From: Gracilaria domingensis
Taxonomy: Eukaryota; Rhodophyta; Florideophyceae; Gracilariales; Gracilariaceae
DNA length: 64,000 bases
Direction of reading: 5' to 3'
Assembly: GCA_022539475.1 (NCBI GenBank)
Contig: VCMS01000251.1
Coordinates: forward strand, 1 to 64,000
A program made the position numbers and the translations under genes. Within the stretch, counting starts at the first letter, position 1; each line of letters opens with the position of its first letter. This document shows positions 23,777 through 33,369 of this stretch, one piece after another. Below the pieces are notes generated by a model. The model was not told the origin of the DNA, made no database searches, and was given only the letters and a program-made list of their open reading frames with translations.

Positions 23777-26554
23777 TCAGTTCTTTCTTCTGCGACGGCG
23801 ACGGCGAACCGGCTGCACTTCGTCTTCTTCCTCATTGTCTTCTTCGAATTCTTCCCCTTCACACACTGCATCGCGACCGCCGCCGCCGCCGCGACCACCA
23901 TGTCCTTCATGGGTTCCCTCTCCAACCTCCTCCTCTTCCACCTCGTCCTGGAATAATGCCATTCCATTATACACCTCTTCGTCGTCGTCTTCCGAGTACT
24001 CTGCAGAGTCGCGGCCTTCCTCATCATCTTCATCTCTACAACTACTCGCGCCACTGCCCTCGTCGTACTCCTCGTTGAGGTCATCTTCGTCATCGCTCTC
24101 CTCCCCCAGCAGGCTGCAAAAGTGTCGCGTCAACAGGGCTGTGATTTCTACAAAGTCCTGACTGTGACAGGACATGTATGTCGTTCGTAGCTGCTCCACC
24201 GAAGTATTCATCTGCTTCGCCATGAGGTCCAAAAACTTGTCCTCCTCCAATTTCTTTCCTTTCCTTGTGAACTTACCGTTGCGATAGTCGTGCAGCATGA
24301 CCGTCGCGAAGCTCGTGCGAAGAGTCATGGCCGTCACGGACTTCAAACTGGAATCAATGCCGCGCATAAAAGTCTTGATCGAGCGACTGATATGCGAAGA
24401 TGTCAGATACAAGCCGGTTCGCGTATGAAACAGCAACGGGCGGTTGCGCTTAAACTCTTGCGACATTGGGATCTTCCTCCGCTTCATCACTATCGGTCGA
24501 ACGATTTCAACATGGAACGCAACAAATGGCAGGATAAACTTCGGAAAGTTGACGTTCGGCACGTCCAGCGCCCTCGCCGTCTTCTCCCGAAACGTCTTCA
24601 TCTCGAACATCCCTTTCGGAGTTCGGATCTCTGCAGACCACAAATCCTTCAGTGACTGACGGCTTGGGCACTGCAGCCTAGCGTACGCTTGCGGCCGTTG
24701 GCCGCCGCCAGTGAGCGCGATCAGTCCGACAAAGTTCACACACCACTTGTCAAGCAATCCTTTCGTTGCAGCGAATTCAGACAAAGCTTGCTTCCTCGAT
24801 TCCTTCCCTTCCGTCTCCCTAAACACTTCAAGGATATCTTCGAGTTTCGCTTTCGCTGTTCGAATACCGAGCTCAAGATGCTTCTTCGTGACGATCGTCT
24901 GCTTCAGAATACGATCATCCGCGCTCTGATTTGCGCGATACTGCTCTCGCGCTCGGCTCTTCGCAGCATTGAAGGTCGTGTTCAACATCATTTCCACACG
25001 TAAAACGCGGTTCTTCTCCTCCGGGATGACCATGCGCAGTGCAGCATACTTACATAACGTACGCAAAGCGTTGCACTTCCCGGCAACCGTTGAGAAGGAG
25101 GCCGCGCGGATGAAGTAGTTCACGAATATCCTCACAAGCTTCTCATTGGACATCAACTTGAACAGAGCCATCGGCTTCCAACCTTCGTTCTTCTTCAACG
25201 CCCCACTCGCAATGGCCCATCGCATGAACTGGCCCACAATGGAGCGGAACACATCAAAGTTTCCGGTTGAACCCCGTGCCTGCAGAAGCTGCTTCGTTTT
25301 GTACCGAATAAGATAAATCTCTTTCAAATCCTGGCAGTTCTCGGCGATCAACTTCAAACCGGGATACACAATCTTTCCCTTCGCGGCCATATTCTCCTTA
25401 TCCTTCAGCAGCGCGTTCCGGCTTGTGAAGTAGTCAGGACAACGGAGGAGCTGATCACTCAACATTTCGTTCCAGAGCTCTTTCGGCGACTTTCTTGCAA
25501 GCTCCGCCTTGCGTTCCTTCTCACGTCGAAGCCGCCTCTGCTCTGCAGTAAGCTTACAAGACCCGTTTCGGCGCCTCTTCCGACCCGATGTGGAGCGAAA
25601 TCGACCAGAGTAAATGTCCTCCCTTCGTTCGTACAGAGCGTTGTGGATGGCGCTAAGCTCCTCTTCTTGATCATTCAGCATTGCCTCCAAGTCGATAACA
25701 GGAGGATCAGCTTCGCCAACTGCATCGACCGCTTCGTCTCCTTCTGGCACTACTTCCGCCGCAACTTCTGCTGCAGCTGCTGCTGCTGATGCTGCTGCTG
25801 CTACTACTGCGCCAGCGCCAGTGCCAGCGCCAGCGCCGACGCCGATGCTAGACGACACATTAGCGTTGGGCCCTCCGTTGCTGCCCAAAACTCCTCCAGC
25901 GCTGTCCCCGTCATCTCCAACCACTCCATCCAATCCAACTCTCCCCAACTCATGTTCGTCAACCTCAGCTCGATAATCCCCTCGTCTTCCTCTATTCTCA
26001 ACCCGGTGACGATTCCTCTCACAGGCCTCAGCCGCGGAAATGTCCTTGCGGTTGTGATTGCGCACAGATCCGCTACCGCCACCCGTGCTTCGCTTGAGCG
26101 CGCCTGCTGGCGAGACATTGATACCATGCGCAAATTGCAACGTTCTCCTCACCGGGGAGGAGGGCGGCGGCGTGCTGTCGGAAGCCGCCCCATCGACTTC
26201 GTCGTCCGACTCGCCAAACATTCCGGTAATATTCCAAGGGTGGATACTCGTATACGGAGTTGTCTCTTCGCTGCGATCTTTCGCTGGCACTATCTCATCC
26301 TCAGACCCCCTGATGGTGTCAGCAACAAGCTCACCGCTCGGACCTGTATCCCCGCCACGGCGGCCGTTTCCGCACCTGCCATGAACACGTACCTCTACGC
26401 GACTGGTGCGAGCATTTCCACGCGGATCAATACGTTTCTTCCTCCCAACTTCTGCACCCCGCGTGGGGTTCTTGTTGGCCGCAATGACATCAGAGATTCG
26501 CGGCGGTGAGGACTGGGCCTCCCCCAGAAGAAAGTTGACGATATGGTCACTCAT
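23777..26554 (-). CDS. Large divergent tyrosine-recombinase-like protein (copy 1)
   Basis: An uninterrupted frame of 925 codons from the ATG of MSDHIVNF; the frame is open further upstream to 26827. Residues 1-340 are low complexity (Ala, Gly, Glu and Asp rich). The conserved core starts near KELWNEML. Motifs suggest a tyrosine-recombinase fold: Arg620 in GGGQRPQAY (first catalytic Arg region), HTRTG-LTSSHIS near 710, Arg746 in TLRTSFATVM (resembling the family's H-x-L-R-H-S-F-A-T box with the first His replaced by Thr) and Tyr793 in EQLRTTYM as the candidate nucleophile. The C-terminus is strongly acidic and ends in seven Arg plus KN. Two related copies lie at 33.4-34.5 and 36.4-38.3 kb, so it belongs to a dispersed family. 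Homology between copies is visible directly; recombinase activity is inferred from the motif order. Confidence 0.75.
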   Translation of the reverse strand: MSDHIVNFLLGEAQSSPPRISDVIAANKNPTRGAEVGRKKRIDPRGNARTSRVEVRVHGRCGNGRRGGDTGPSGELVADTIRGSEDEIVPAKDRSEETTPYTSIHPWNITGMFGESDDEVDGAASDSTPPPSSPVRRTLQFAHGINVSPAGALKRSTGGGSGSVRNHNRKDISAAEACERNRHRVENRGRRGDYRAEVDEHELGRVGLDGVVGDDGDSAGGVLGSNGGPNANVSSSIGVGAGAGTGAGAVVAAAASAAAAAAEVAAEVVPEGDEAVDAVGEADPPVIDLEAMLNDQEEELSAIHNALYERREDIYSGRFRSTSGRKRRRNGSCKLTAEQRRLRREKERKAELARKSPKELWNEMLSDQLLRCPDYFTSRNALLKDKENMAAKGKIVYPGLKLIAENCQDLKEIYLIRYKTKQLLQARGSTGNFDVFRSIVGQFMRWAIASGALKKNEGWKPMALFKLMSNEKLVRIFVNYFIRAASFSTVAGKCNALRTLCKYAALRMVIPEEKNRVLRVEMMLNTTFNAAKSRAREQYRANQSADDRILKQTIVTKKHLELGIRTAKAKLEDILEVFRETEGKESRKQALSEFAATKGLLDKWCVNFVGLIALTGGGQRPQAYARLQCPSRQSLKDLWSAEIRTPKGMFEMKTFREKTARALDVPNVNFPKFILPFVAFHVEIVRPIVMKRRKIPMSQEFKRNRPLLFHTRTGLYLTSSHISRSIKTFMRGIDSSLKSVTAMTLRTSFATVMLHDYRNGKFTRKGKKLEEDKFLDLMAKQMNTSVEQLRTTYMSCHSQDFVEITALLTRHFCSLLGEESDDEDDLNEEYDEGSGASSCRDEDDEEGRDSAEYSEDDDEEVYNGMALFQDEVEEEEVGEGTHEGHGGRGGGGGRDAVCEGEEFEEDNEEEDEVQPVRRRRRRRKN

Positions 26555-28140
26555 TGTCGCGCAGTGAGGAACACAGGGAAAAAGGTGCAACACGACGAGA
26601 AAAAGAGAGGAAAAGCAACAAGCAACAGCGGTATGACTGAAAAAGCCAAAGTGTTGGGATGCGTCAATGATGATGCGCCAACTCCTGTACGATTCGTCGC
26701 TGCGTAACGAGAGGAAACTGGATTCACGCACGACTTTTGATCCCCTTCTTATACTGGCTACCACATCTATGAGTAATAACTTTCTTTCGCGTACGTGTCC
26801 GCACCGCACAAAGGCCCACCACACCACACCGCTCTGTTGTTATCGATAGCAAGAACCGGAATTTGCACCGCTCAGCGTTTCATCTCATACACACGCAACC
26901 TATAGCCGTACTATGATCGTGTTCAGCGTTTGATCTCATACACGCAACCAACCAATCCCCCGTATCTTTTTCACTCGAAACATACAGTGTGATCATGCCG
27001 CATCTTTCACCTAGCCCTAACCCTCTGTTATTCGTTTTAACCAACCTAACTCCGTTTCAAACAAAACACGCTTGACTCATACCATATCCTATATTACTTA
27101 CACTTGCTCCCATGCTTACGCATGCTTTCCAACACAGCTTTTCTCCTTTCTCCTCCGCGTATTAAACATGCCATGACGCGACGTGACGTGACTGCGTCGT
27201 TGCACTTTGGCGTCAACAAAAGTGCCGGAAGCCCCTTCCCATACATACCGCACACACTAGGCTTTACAGTGCTTTCCTCTTGTATCATATAATAATTGTA
27301 ATTGTATGTTTATATTTTTTTCCTCGGGCCACATCAACATGACACCATTGCTGTTTGGCGTCACAATCACTTCTGTGAAGCATACGTCACAGTGACTTGC
27401 TTGGCCCTTACAGTCTTTTGCCATGCCCACACTATTTACTGTATCCCCCAATCCCGTGGCATTCTCTCCTTCTCTTGAAATTTGTGCTCTCATATTTTAT
27501 TTTATTTTATTTGGTTGCCGCTTGACTCCAAGGCAAACACCACTTGCCACACACTACTTACACAATTAACACTATTGCATACAGGCGACTGTCTAGGGCA
27601 CTCCCTTCTCAATAATGTAATCCCCATACGTCATGTACACACATTTCCCCGCAATCGGGGGACAATAATTCATCGCCCGCGTGCGTTGCAGCGCAGCACC
27701 CTTGTATGTCACTGTATAACCTAATATATATGTGTGTGTGTGTGTACAAACTAGAAGAGAAGCATGCCCAGGCCACAATGGTAACGTTCACATGTTTACC
27801 TACTTCCAGCCACTTCAATCGGCTTAAACAACCACCCCGTAGCTTCCCCTTCGCCTCCAATTGGAGTAGAGATCTCACACCGCGAGAGAAGGGATTGTTC
27901 TTTCTTTTACATTCTTTCTCACCTCACCCTCAATCTAATCTCCATTTCACACCGCCTGCCCCCCAAAACAAAAAAAAAACGCTTTCCCTTTCGTAAGGAC
28001 GCAGGATAGGAATAATGTAAGCGCAACGATCGTTGAATCTCTCCCATACTTGAAAGTAAACAACTTTTGAAAAGAAAAAGAAACAGAGAGAAAAAAGAAA
28101 AGAAAAGGGAAAAGGAGGGAAGGGGGACAAAAGGGAGATT
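26555..28140. other. Non-coding stretch upstream of recombinase copy 1
   Basis: About 1.6 kb without a credible gene. A TATATATGTGTG microsatellite lies near 27723-27746, and the T/C-rich stretch 27900-28130 includes a run of nine A. It may contain the recombinase promoter; no specific element could be assigned. Confidence 0.5.
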
Positions 28141-28146
28141 GATATC

Positions 28147-28268
28147 ATGCACACTGAGCAGCAGGCGTGACCAAGGCCAGCGGCGCAGCGTCCATGTGGG
28201 GAGTGATGAGCCCCCCCCATGCATACTGCGCAGCGTGCTTGGCCAGAGCTCGCAGCGCAGTGTGCATG
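28147..28268. repeat. Imperfect inverted repeat, arms about 55 bp
   Basis: The left arm begins ATGCACACTGAGCAGC and ends GCGTCCATGTGGGG; the right arm begins CCCCCCATGCATACTGCGC and ends GCAGCGCAGTGTGCAT. The arms align at roughly 70 percent by eye across their whole length, leaving a loop of about 10 bp. Confidence 0.7.
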
Positions 28269-28344
28269 GGTGGGATTCGAACCACGATCTCCGATGTTGT
28301 AGCACAGCCAGTATGGCCGTTACCAACTGTGCTACACCAGCGGA
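28264..28344 (-). other. tRNA-like sequence, probable tRNA relic or SINE head
   Basis: On the minus strand an A-box-like TAGCACAGTTGG is followed at normal distance by a perfect B box GGTTCGAATCC. The acceptor stem does not pair (only three of seven positions) and no proper 7-base anticodon loop is seen; instead a perfect 10-bp inverted repeat TGTAGCACAG/CTGTGCTACA encloses the middle. This fits a tRNA-derived repeat or pseudogene rather than a working tRNA. Confidence 0.55.
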
Positions 28345-28590
28345 TTTCGCTTGGCCAATCATCGCCACTCCAACATATTTAATCCTAAAATAAACCCTAT
28401 ATCCAGGACGCTTTCGACCCCCAAATGGGTACAAATTCTGTTTCCCAGGACGCTTCCAGCCCCAAAATTGGTATAACGACCGACCCCGCCACGTGTTCCA
28501 ATTGCCATGTCATACACGTTCCTGGCCCGTCATACACGTCTCCACCAACTCCCACGTGTTTGGGAGCGGCACCACACTGTCATGCTGCCC

Positions 28591-29316
28591 CGGCTTACAC
28601 TGTCAGTGTATCCAAAGGGCGAGCAGAAATGCAGGACGCTGTCCTGCATTCTGCACCGGCTTACACTGTCAGTGTATCCAACCGGCCAGCAGAATGCAGG
28701 ACGCTGTCCTGCATTCTGCACCCCGGCTTACACTGTCAGTGTATCCAACCGGCGAGCAGAATGCAGGACGCTGTCCTGCATTCTGCACCGGCTTACACTG
28801 TCAGTGTATCCAACCGGCGAGCAGAATGCAGGACGCTGTCCTGCATTCTGCACCCCGGCTTACACTGTCAGTGTATCCAACCGGCGAGCAGAATGCAGGA
28901 CGCTGTCCTGCATTCTGCACCGGTTTACACTGTCAGTGTATCCAACCGGCGAGCAGAATGCAGGACGCTGTCCTGCATTCTGCACCGGCTTACACTGTCA
29001 GTGTATCCAACCGGCCAGCTGAATGCAGGACGCTGTCCTGCATTCTGCACCCCGGCTTACACTGTCAGTGCATCCAACCGGCGAGCAGAATGCAGGACGC
29101 TGTCCTGCATTCCTGCACCCCGACTTACACTGTCAGTCTATCCAACCGGCCAGCAGAATGCAGGACGCTGTCCTGCATTCTATCCCGGCTTACACTGTCA
29201 GTCTTCCGCCGATCGGGTACAAAAATGCAGCGCACTGTGCAGCATCCTAACACCGCTTACACTACCAGCGAAGAAGCCCATTCTTAAAAGAATGCCGGAC
29301 GCTGTCCTGCATTTTG
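28591..29316 (+). repeat. Eleven tandem 65-68-bp units, each with two palindromes
   Basis: Units start at 28593, 28659, 28726, 28791, 28858, 28923, 28988, 29055, 29123, 29188 and 29255. Each carries a 13-bp palindrome ACACTGTCAGTGT and a longer one with 11-bp arms GAATGCAGGAC and GTCCTGCATTC around GCT, separated by TATCCAACCGGCGAGCA. Inner units are almost identical; the first and the last two diverge. Because unit length is not a multiple of three, all plus frames stay open, so the long ORFs here are by-products. Repeated dyads of this kind typically bind dimeric proteins; a binding site for the neighbouring recombinase-like protein is inference. Confidence 0.92.
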
Positions 29317-29375
29317 TCCAAATCCGTTACAGTATACTTAACCCCTTAAACATTCAAATTTCCTTAAATCTCGAA

Positions 29376-29700
29376 ATCCCTTGAATCCTCTGAATCCTCT
29401 GAATCTACTGAATCTCCTGAGTCCAGTGAATCCTCTAAATCCCCTAAATCTCCTGCAGCAACTGAATTCTCTAAATCCACTGAATCCTCTAAATCCTCTG
29501 AATCCACTGAATCCTCTGAATCCACTGAATCTACTGAATCATCCCCTGAATCCTCTGAAACCTCTGAAACCTCTGAATCCACGGAATCCACTGAATCTTC
29601 TAAACCCTCTAAATCCTCTAAATCATCTCAATCCTCTAAATCCTCTAAATCCTCTAAATCCTTCTTCCACCCTAAATCCTCTAAATCCTCCAAACCGTCG
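29376..29700 (+). repeat. Degenerate 9-bp repeat array (AATCCTCTR)
   Basis: About 35 head-to-tail 9-mers of the form AATCCTCTG, AATCCTCTA or AATCCACTG. Because 9 is a multiple of 3, both strands give long simple-sequence frames (LNPLNP on plus, DSEDSVDSE on minus), which I regard as artefacts. Confidence 0.85.
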
Positions 29701-29852
29701 CCCCCCCACCCCCCTCCCTTAACCCTTAAATCCCCCACCCCCTTCCTAAATCCTAAATCTCCATTTCCCCTTAATCTCCAACATCCTAAATCTCTTGAAT
29801 CCCTTAACCCTATACTATAGTCACTAGAACCCCTAATCCCCTAATCCCCTTC
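29700..29852 (+). repeat. C-rich run ending in CCCCTAAT telomere-like repeats
   Basis: The 9-bp array grades into CTTAACCC, AATCCTAAATC and finally ACCCCTAATCCCCTAATCCCCTT. The same closing motif AGAACCCCTAATCCCCTT occurs at 35206. The neighbouring ORF's stop codon lies within this motif. Confidence 0.6.
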
Positions 29853-30647
29853 TGGTGAATTGTGAGCACGGTTCATTCGGAAGTACGAAAGACGCACGAT
29901 ACCTGCGCGAGCTTCGTCCAGCGTCTCGTACTGCCTGCCGGTTCTTTTCCTGTCGAAGAGGTGTGGTGCCACCGCAATGCCAGTTCTCCACTCCCAGGAG
30001 GTCACCATATCTCGTAGCAAACCGCCTGGCAATGTGCCGTCTTCCGTATAGGAATTGATGATGTCTTCATCCTTCACCGCTTGAGGGTGGAACCAGGGAG
30101 CTCTGGAATACGCCCAACCCCCGTCTAGTCGCCGGTCTCGCACGAGAAGCGATTCGCGTGTGATCCATCCCGACGCGTGTGCCGTAACCGGCACAGCTCC
30201 AGAGGAGTTCGAAGCCGATACCGCGGCAACGTTCATAGCTGAAGCAACCGGCTGCTGACTCCCCTGTGGCAGCGGGGCTGTGGCGAAACCGCCGAAGTAT
30301 CCTGCTCCTGCGGAGGAAGGTCCGGCACCGGAGGGAGCACCAAACTGGCTGGGACCCCCTGAGGAAGGGAAAGTGCTGTCGTTAGAATTCGGATTCATCG
30401 ACAAAGCGAGTTCTCGCGTGACTTGGTCGTTCGGAATCTCGAAGTTCGCATCAGGCGTGTGTCCACTTGAGAGTGTATCGCTGTTGAGCGTTGGTTTTCT
30501 TGGTATCGGGATGTCGGAGTCACTCATGCATGAGCTTATATGTTCTCGCAACGAGGTGGTAATGTCGCTGACACGGTATTCCTCGATGTAAGGAGGGGGA
30601 TGTGTAGAGCAATCGCGATTTCGCGTTTGTGACTTGTTCCGTCTCAT
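29841..30647 (-). CDS. Unidentified 268-codon ORF next to repeat array
   Basis: Not recognised. The N-terminal 160 residues are Ser/Pro/Gly/Asn-rich and look disordered. The C-terminal 100 residues are more ordered, with a Trp-rich stretch (GWITRESL, GGWAYSRAPWF, SWEWRTGIAVAPH) and a basic DRKRTGRQ. An alternative start is the internal MSDSDIPIPRK. The last codons and stop fall inside the CCCCTAAT repeat, so the true C-terminus may have been replaced by repeat sequence. It lies on the same strand as recombinase copy 1 and may belong to the same or an adjoining element. Confidence 0.45.
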   Translation of the reverse strand: MRRNKSQTRNRDCSTHPPPYIEEYRVSDITTSLREHISSCMSDSDIPIPRKPTLNSDTLSSGHTPDANFEIPNDQVTRELALSMNPNSNDSTFPSSGGPSQFGAPSGAGPSSAGAGYFGGFATAPLPQGSQQPVASAMNVAAVSASNSSGAVPVTAHASGWITRESLLVRDRRLDGGWAYSRAPWFHPQAVKDEDIINSYTEDGTLPGGLLRDMVTSWEWRTGIAVAPHLFDRKRTGRQYETLDEARAGIVRLSYFRMNRAHNSPEGD

Positions 30648-30649
30648 AA

Positions 30650-33365
30650 CACCTTGGCTCTTCGAGATGCCTCTACAGCAAGGCTATGAATTTGGGTGGC
30701 ATTCTGACACCATATGGCATGGTGGCACCCGATGGGTTTGATGGATTGGTAACTGGTTGTGGCAGTGGATCGCGTGTACGCTTGTATGGGTTGGCTCTGT
30801 TACAGAGAAAATTGGATTGGTTTTTAGAATTAGTGGCCGCCAAGGCGGGTCTACACAAGTGCAACAAGTGTGTGGCTCTGGGGTATTTGGCACTACTTAT
30901 CTTAATTATTTAGTTTAATTTGTGGAAACCTACTTCGGTGATGGCGACCTCCTCGTCACCACCACAAAGTAAACTCAACCTTGTCCGCGGCTCTGACTTG
31001 AGCTCCTGCGCGTAGTGCACAACTCTGCGAGGAGGGTCACGTCGTACGGTTTCGCTTTTTTAATCCCCAAGGGATCACTCAGGTACTCTGATCTAACACT
31101 CCGTTTGTCTTCGGACTGTGTTCGCACATTTACTTGCAGGTGTCTGCTACTCTGGTGTTGAGATATTGTATCGACTCTGTATAGAGGTCTGCTGCGTGGG
31201 CTCAATACACATCGTCACCCTCGGCCCTGGTCTGTTGCCGCTTGTCGCACGAACCCGCCCTCGGGTTTGTCCCTTTTCCTTTTCTCTCCTTTCCAACTTT
31301 TCCCATCCTTTTTCCTATCTTTTACCCCTTTTTCGAGGCACCCCGTCGACCTTGGTTCCTTCTCTTCCGCCTTCGATCAGAGATATCAGACTCTCGAACG
31401 CTCGCTTACAAATCCTTTCTTGGCGATTCCCGCCCTCACCTCCGTGGTATTTCCGAAGTACGGGCGGTTTTACTCCCGCGTTATCCGTATACGGAGGCCT
31501 CTTCTGCTGAGTCTACCTCCCAATAGAGCAAGGACTGGAGCACTTTGAGTGTCATTTCTCCCAACTGGGATTTGCAGTACACAACCCATGCCCGGTAGGT
31601 GTGAAATCATGACCTCCAACATTTCTAACATTATATGTGCTTGCACTATTGCGGAAAGCCAGATCAACTACGTAGTCAACGCCTCACATTCTGATTTGAA
31701 GTGTTATAGATACGTCGAACTGAGCAAACCTTGAACAGAGGCTACTGACTGCGATTTCTGCACCACGCAAAACGAAGGTCCAGCGCGCTGCGTTTATTTT
31801 GCGCCTATCCGTTGAAATAACACAAATATTAAAAGAACTCTGTTTCTTGGCTGCGTTCAAGCGTTAGAGCGCATGCGCTGACAACATGAGAACGCTCATA
31901 TCAGGTCCAAAACGCTCGATGCAATCCGAGCGATATATATATGCGTGGAGATCAGTCAAAGGCGGAATTGTCAGCGCCTGCGAAGACGATCTTCGCCTCT
32001 GCTCTCCACCGTCAGGTCCGCTCACGCGCTGCCTGGAAGCCTTCTGCCAGCGCATTTCTCCCTTATTCATTTGTCTTTGCGTTGCAATAGTGATAATTGT
32101 AGTTACAAGGATCGAGGATATCGAGATCGCCTTCGTGCAAATGCCAAATCGAGAACGATTTGGCAACGGCGTTGCAAGGCGGCTTGCTCGATCTTCCCCG
32201 ACAAGGCCCCCTTTTTATCTGTTTACCCTCGAACGGGCTATGGTACTCGCGTTTCATGCATCTCGCTTCAGATCTTACAGACATTTATTGAGATACTTAG
32301 AATCATCTATTTCTCTTGCGAGTTAGGAAATCACTAGAGATGATGGTATGACACTTGAACGTGTCCGCAGTAATATGATAATGGCTTAATTAAGCGCGGA
32401 GATCTATATTTGTCAGGATAACCTGCAGTTGCAAGTAAACAGGGAATATGGACTATTTTTGACACAGATTTTACAGCGCTGAACAGGGTTGGTACCAATC
32501 ACTCCGGATGTTGATGGAACCAGCTACTATTGCGATCGCTGGGACAGGTTGCCATGAGGAAGGCTAAGATGGTGCCGGGATTTTGTTCTCTCATCGTTCA
32601 AATGAAATTCAAGAGAGCTAGAAAGGGTTTATATGTTCGGATTGGGCGTCCTGATTTTGTTGTAAGTGGCGATGAATCTAGTAGCCAATTCAGTCGTGGT
32701 GGCGGCGATGGAGTCACATCAATGAACGTGGTTGGGGAAGGGGATCCAATAGATGAGCTGTGTAACATGTTTCGCCCAATGCTACACATTTAACAAGGTG
32801 TTTGTATACGTTCTGGCTCTATGGTCGAAAACGTTGGTCTTGCGTAGGTCGGGTATGCTCGAACGAGTTCACAGGGATCGAATAGCATAGATATGTCTTA
32901 AGATGAATCGCACTGCTGAAAAACACTTGGGAGCTCTGAGTGAGTAAATAAGATATGGATGGCAGGGGAAGAGAGACACCGTAGCGATCTTCTGTGAATT
33001 TTTGAAGGCTTCTGATTGCGCGTAACACCATAGACTGATGGCTTAATATCTCTTCTGAAATGCTCTGTGCAGTTGTGAAGATTAATACGTCGCTTGTCAT
33101 GGGTCGGAGGTGGACTTGCAGATTAAATACTTCCGATACGAGCCCGTTCGTCGTTCCCCGAAGATTACCACAAAGGGGAATGCTTCGCCAGCATTAGAGA
33201 TATCGTACGTAATTGACCTCCCACACCACGTCAGCGCGCTCTATCCTACACGAAAATTAGGATATTGTACGCATAAACATAAAGAGAGAGAGAGATGTCC
33301 CCATTGAAGAATTATAAATGAAGTTGTTGGAAGTTTCTGGTGAACATTTCATTTATTCAGACATG
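30650..33365. other. No recognised gene
   Basis: Only short frames occur. A small plus frame at 30686-30913 begins MNLGGILTPYG and ends in a hydrophobic stretch but has no identity I can support. A T/C-rich tract lies at 31260-31350, and an AG dinucleotide run lies at 33281-33293. Confidence 0.45.
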
Positions 33366-33369
33366 ATGC

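Noticed and set aside
27919-28434. Minus ORF containing GVAQLVTAILAV and SWFESHP
   Set aside because: This peptide pattern is the usual translation of a tRNA-like sequence; the frame also crosses a low-complexity tract.
28591-29316. CRISPR array
   Set aside because: Spacers are not unique: the whole unit is repeated, and the sequence is eukaryotic with no cas genes.
28425-29384. Long plus-strand ORFs (319, 264 and 171 codons) with repeated CILHPGLHCQ-like motifs
   Set aside because: They are translations of the 65-68-bp tandem array, whose unit is not a multiple of three, so the same peptide appears in all frames; no start context or unique domain.
29364-29722. Acidic DSEDSVDSE and LNPLNP frames
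   Set aside because: Simple products of a 9-bp repeat, open on both strands for arithmetic reasons.
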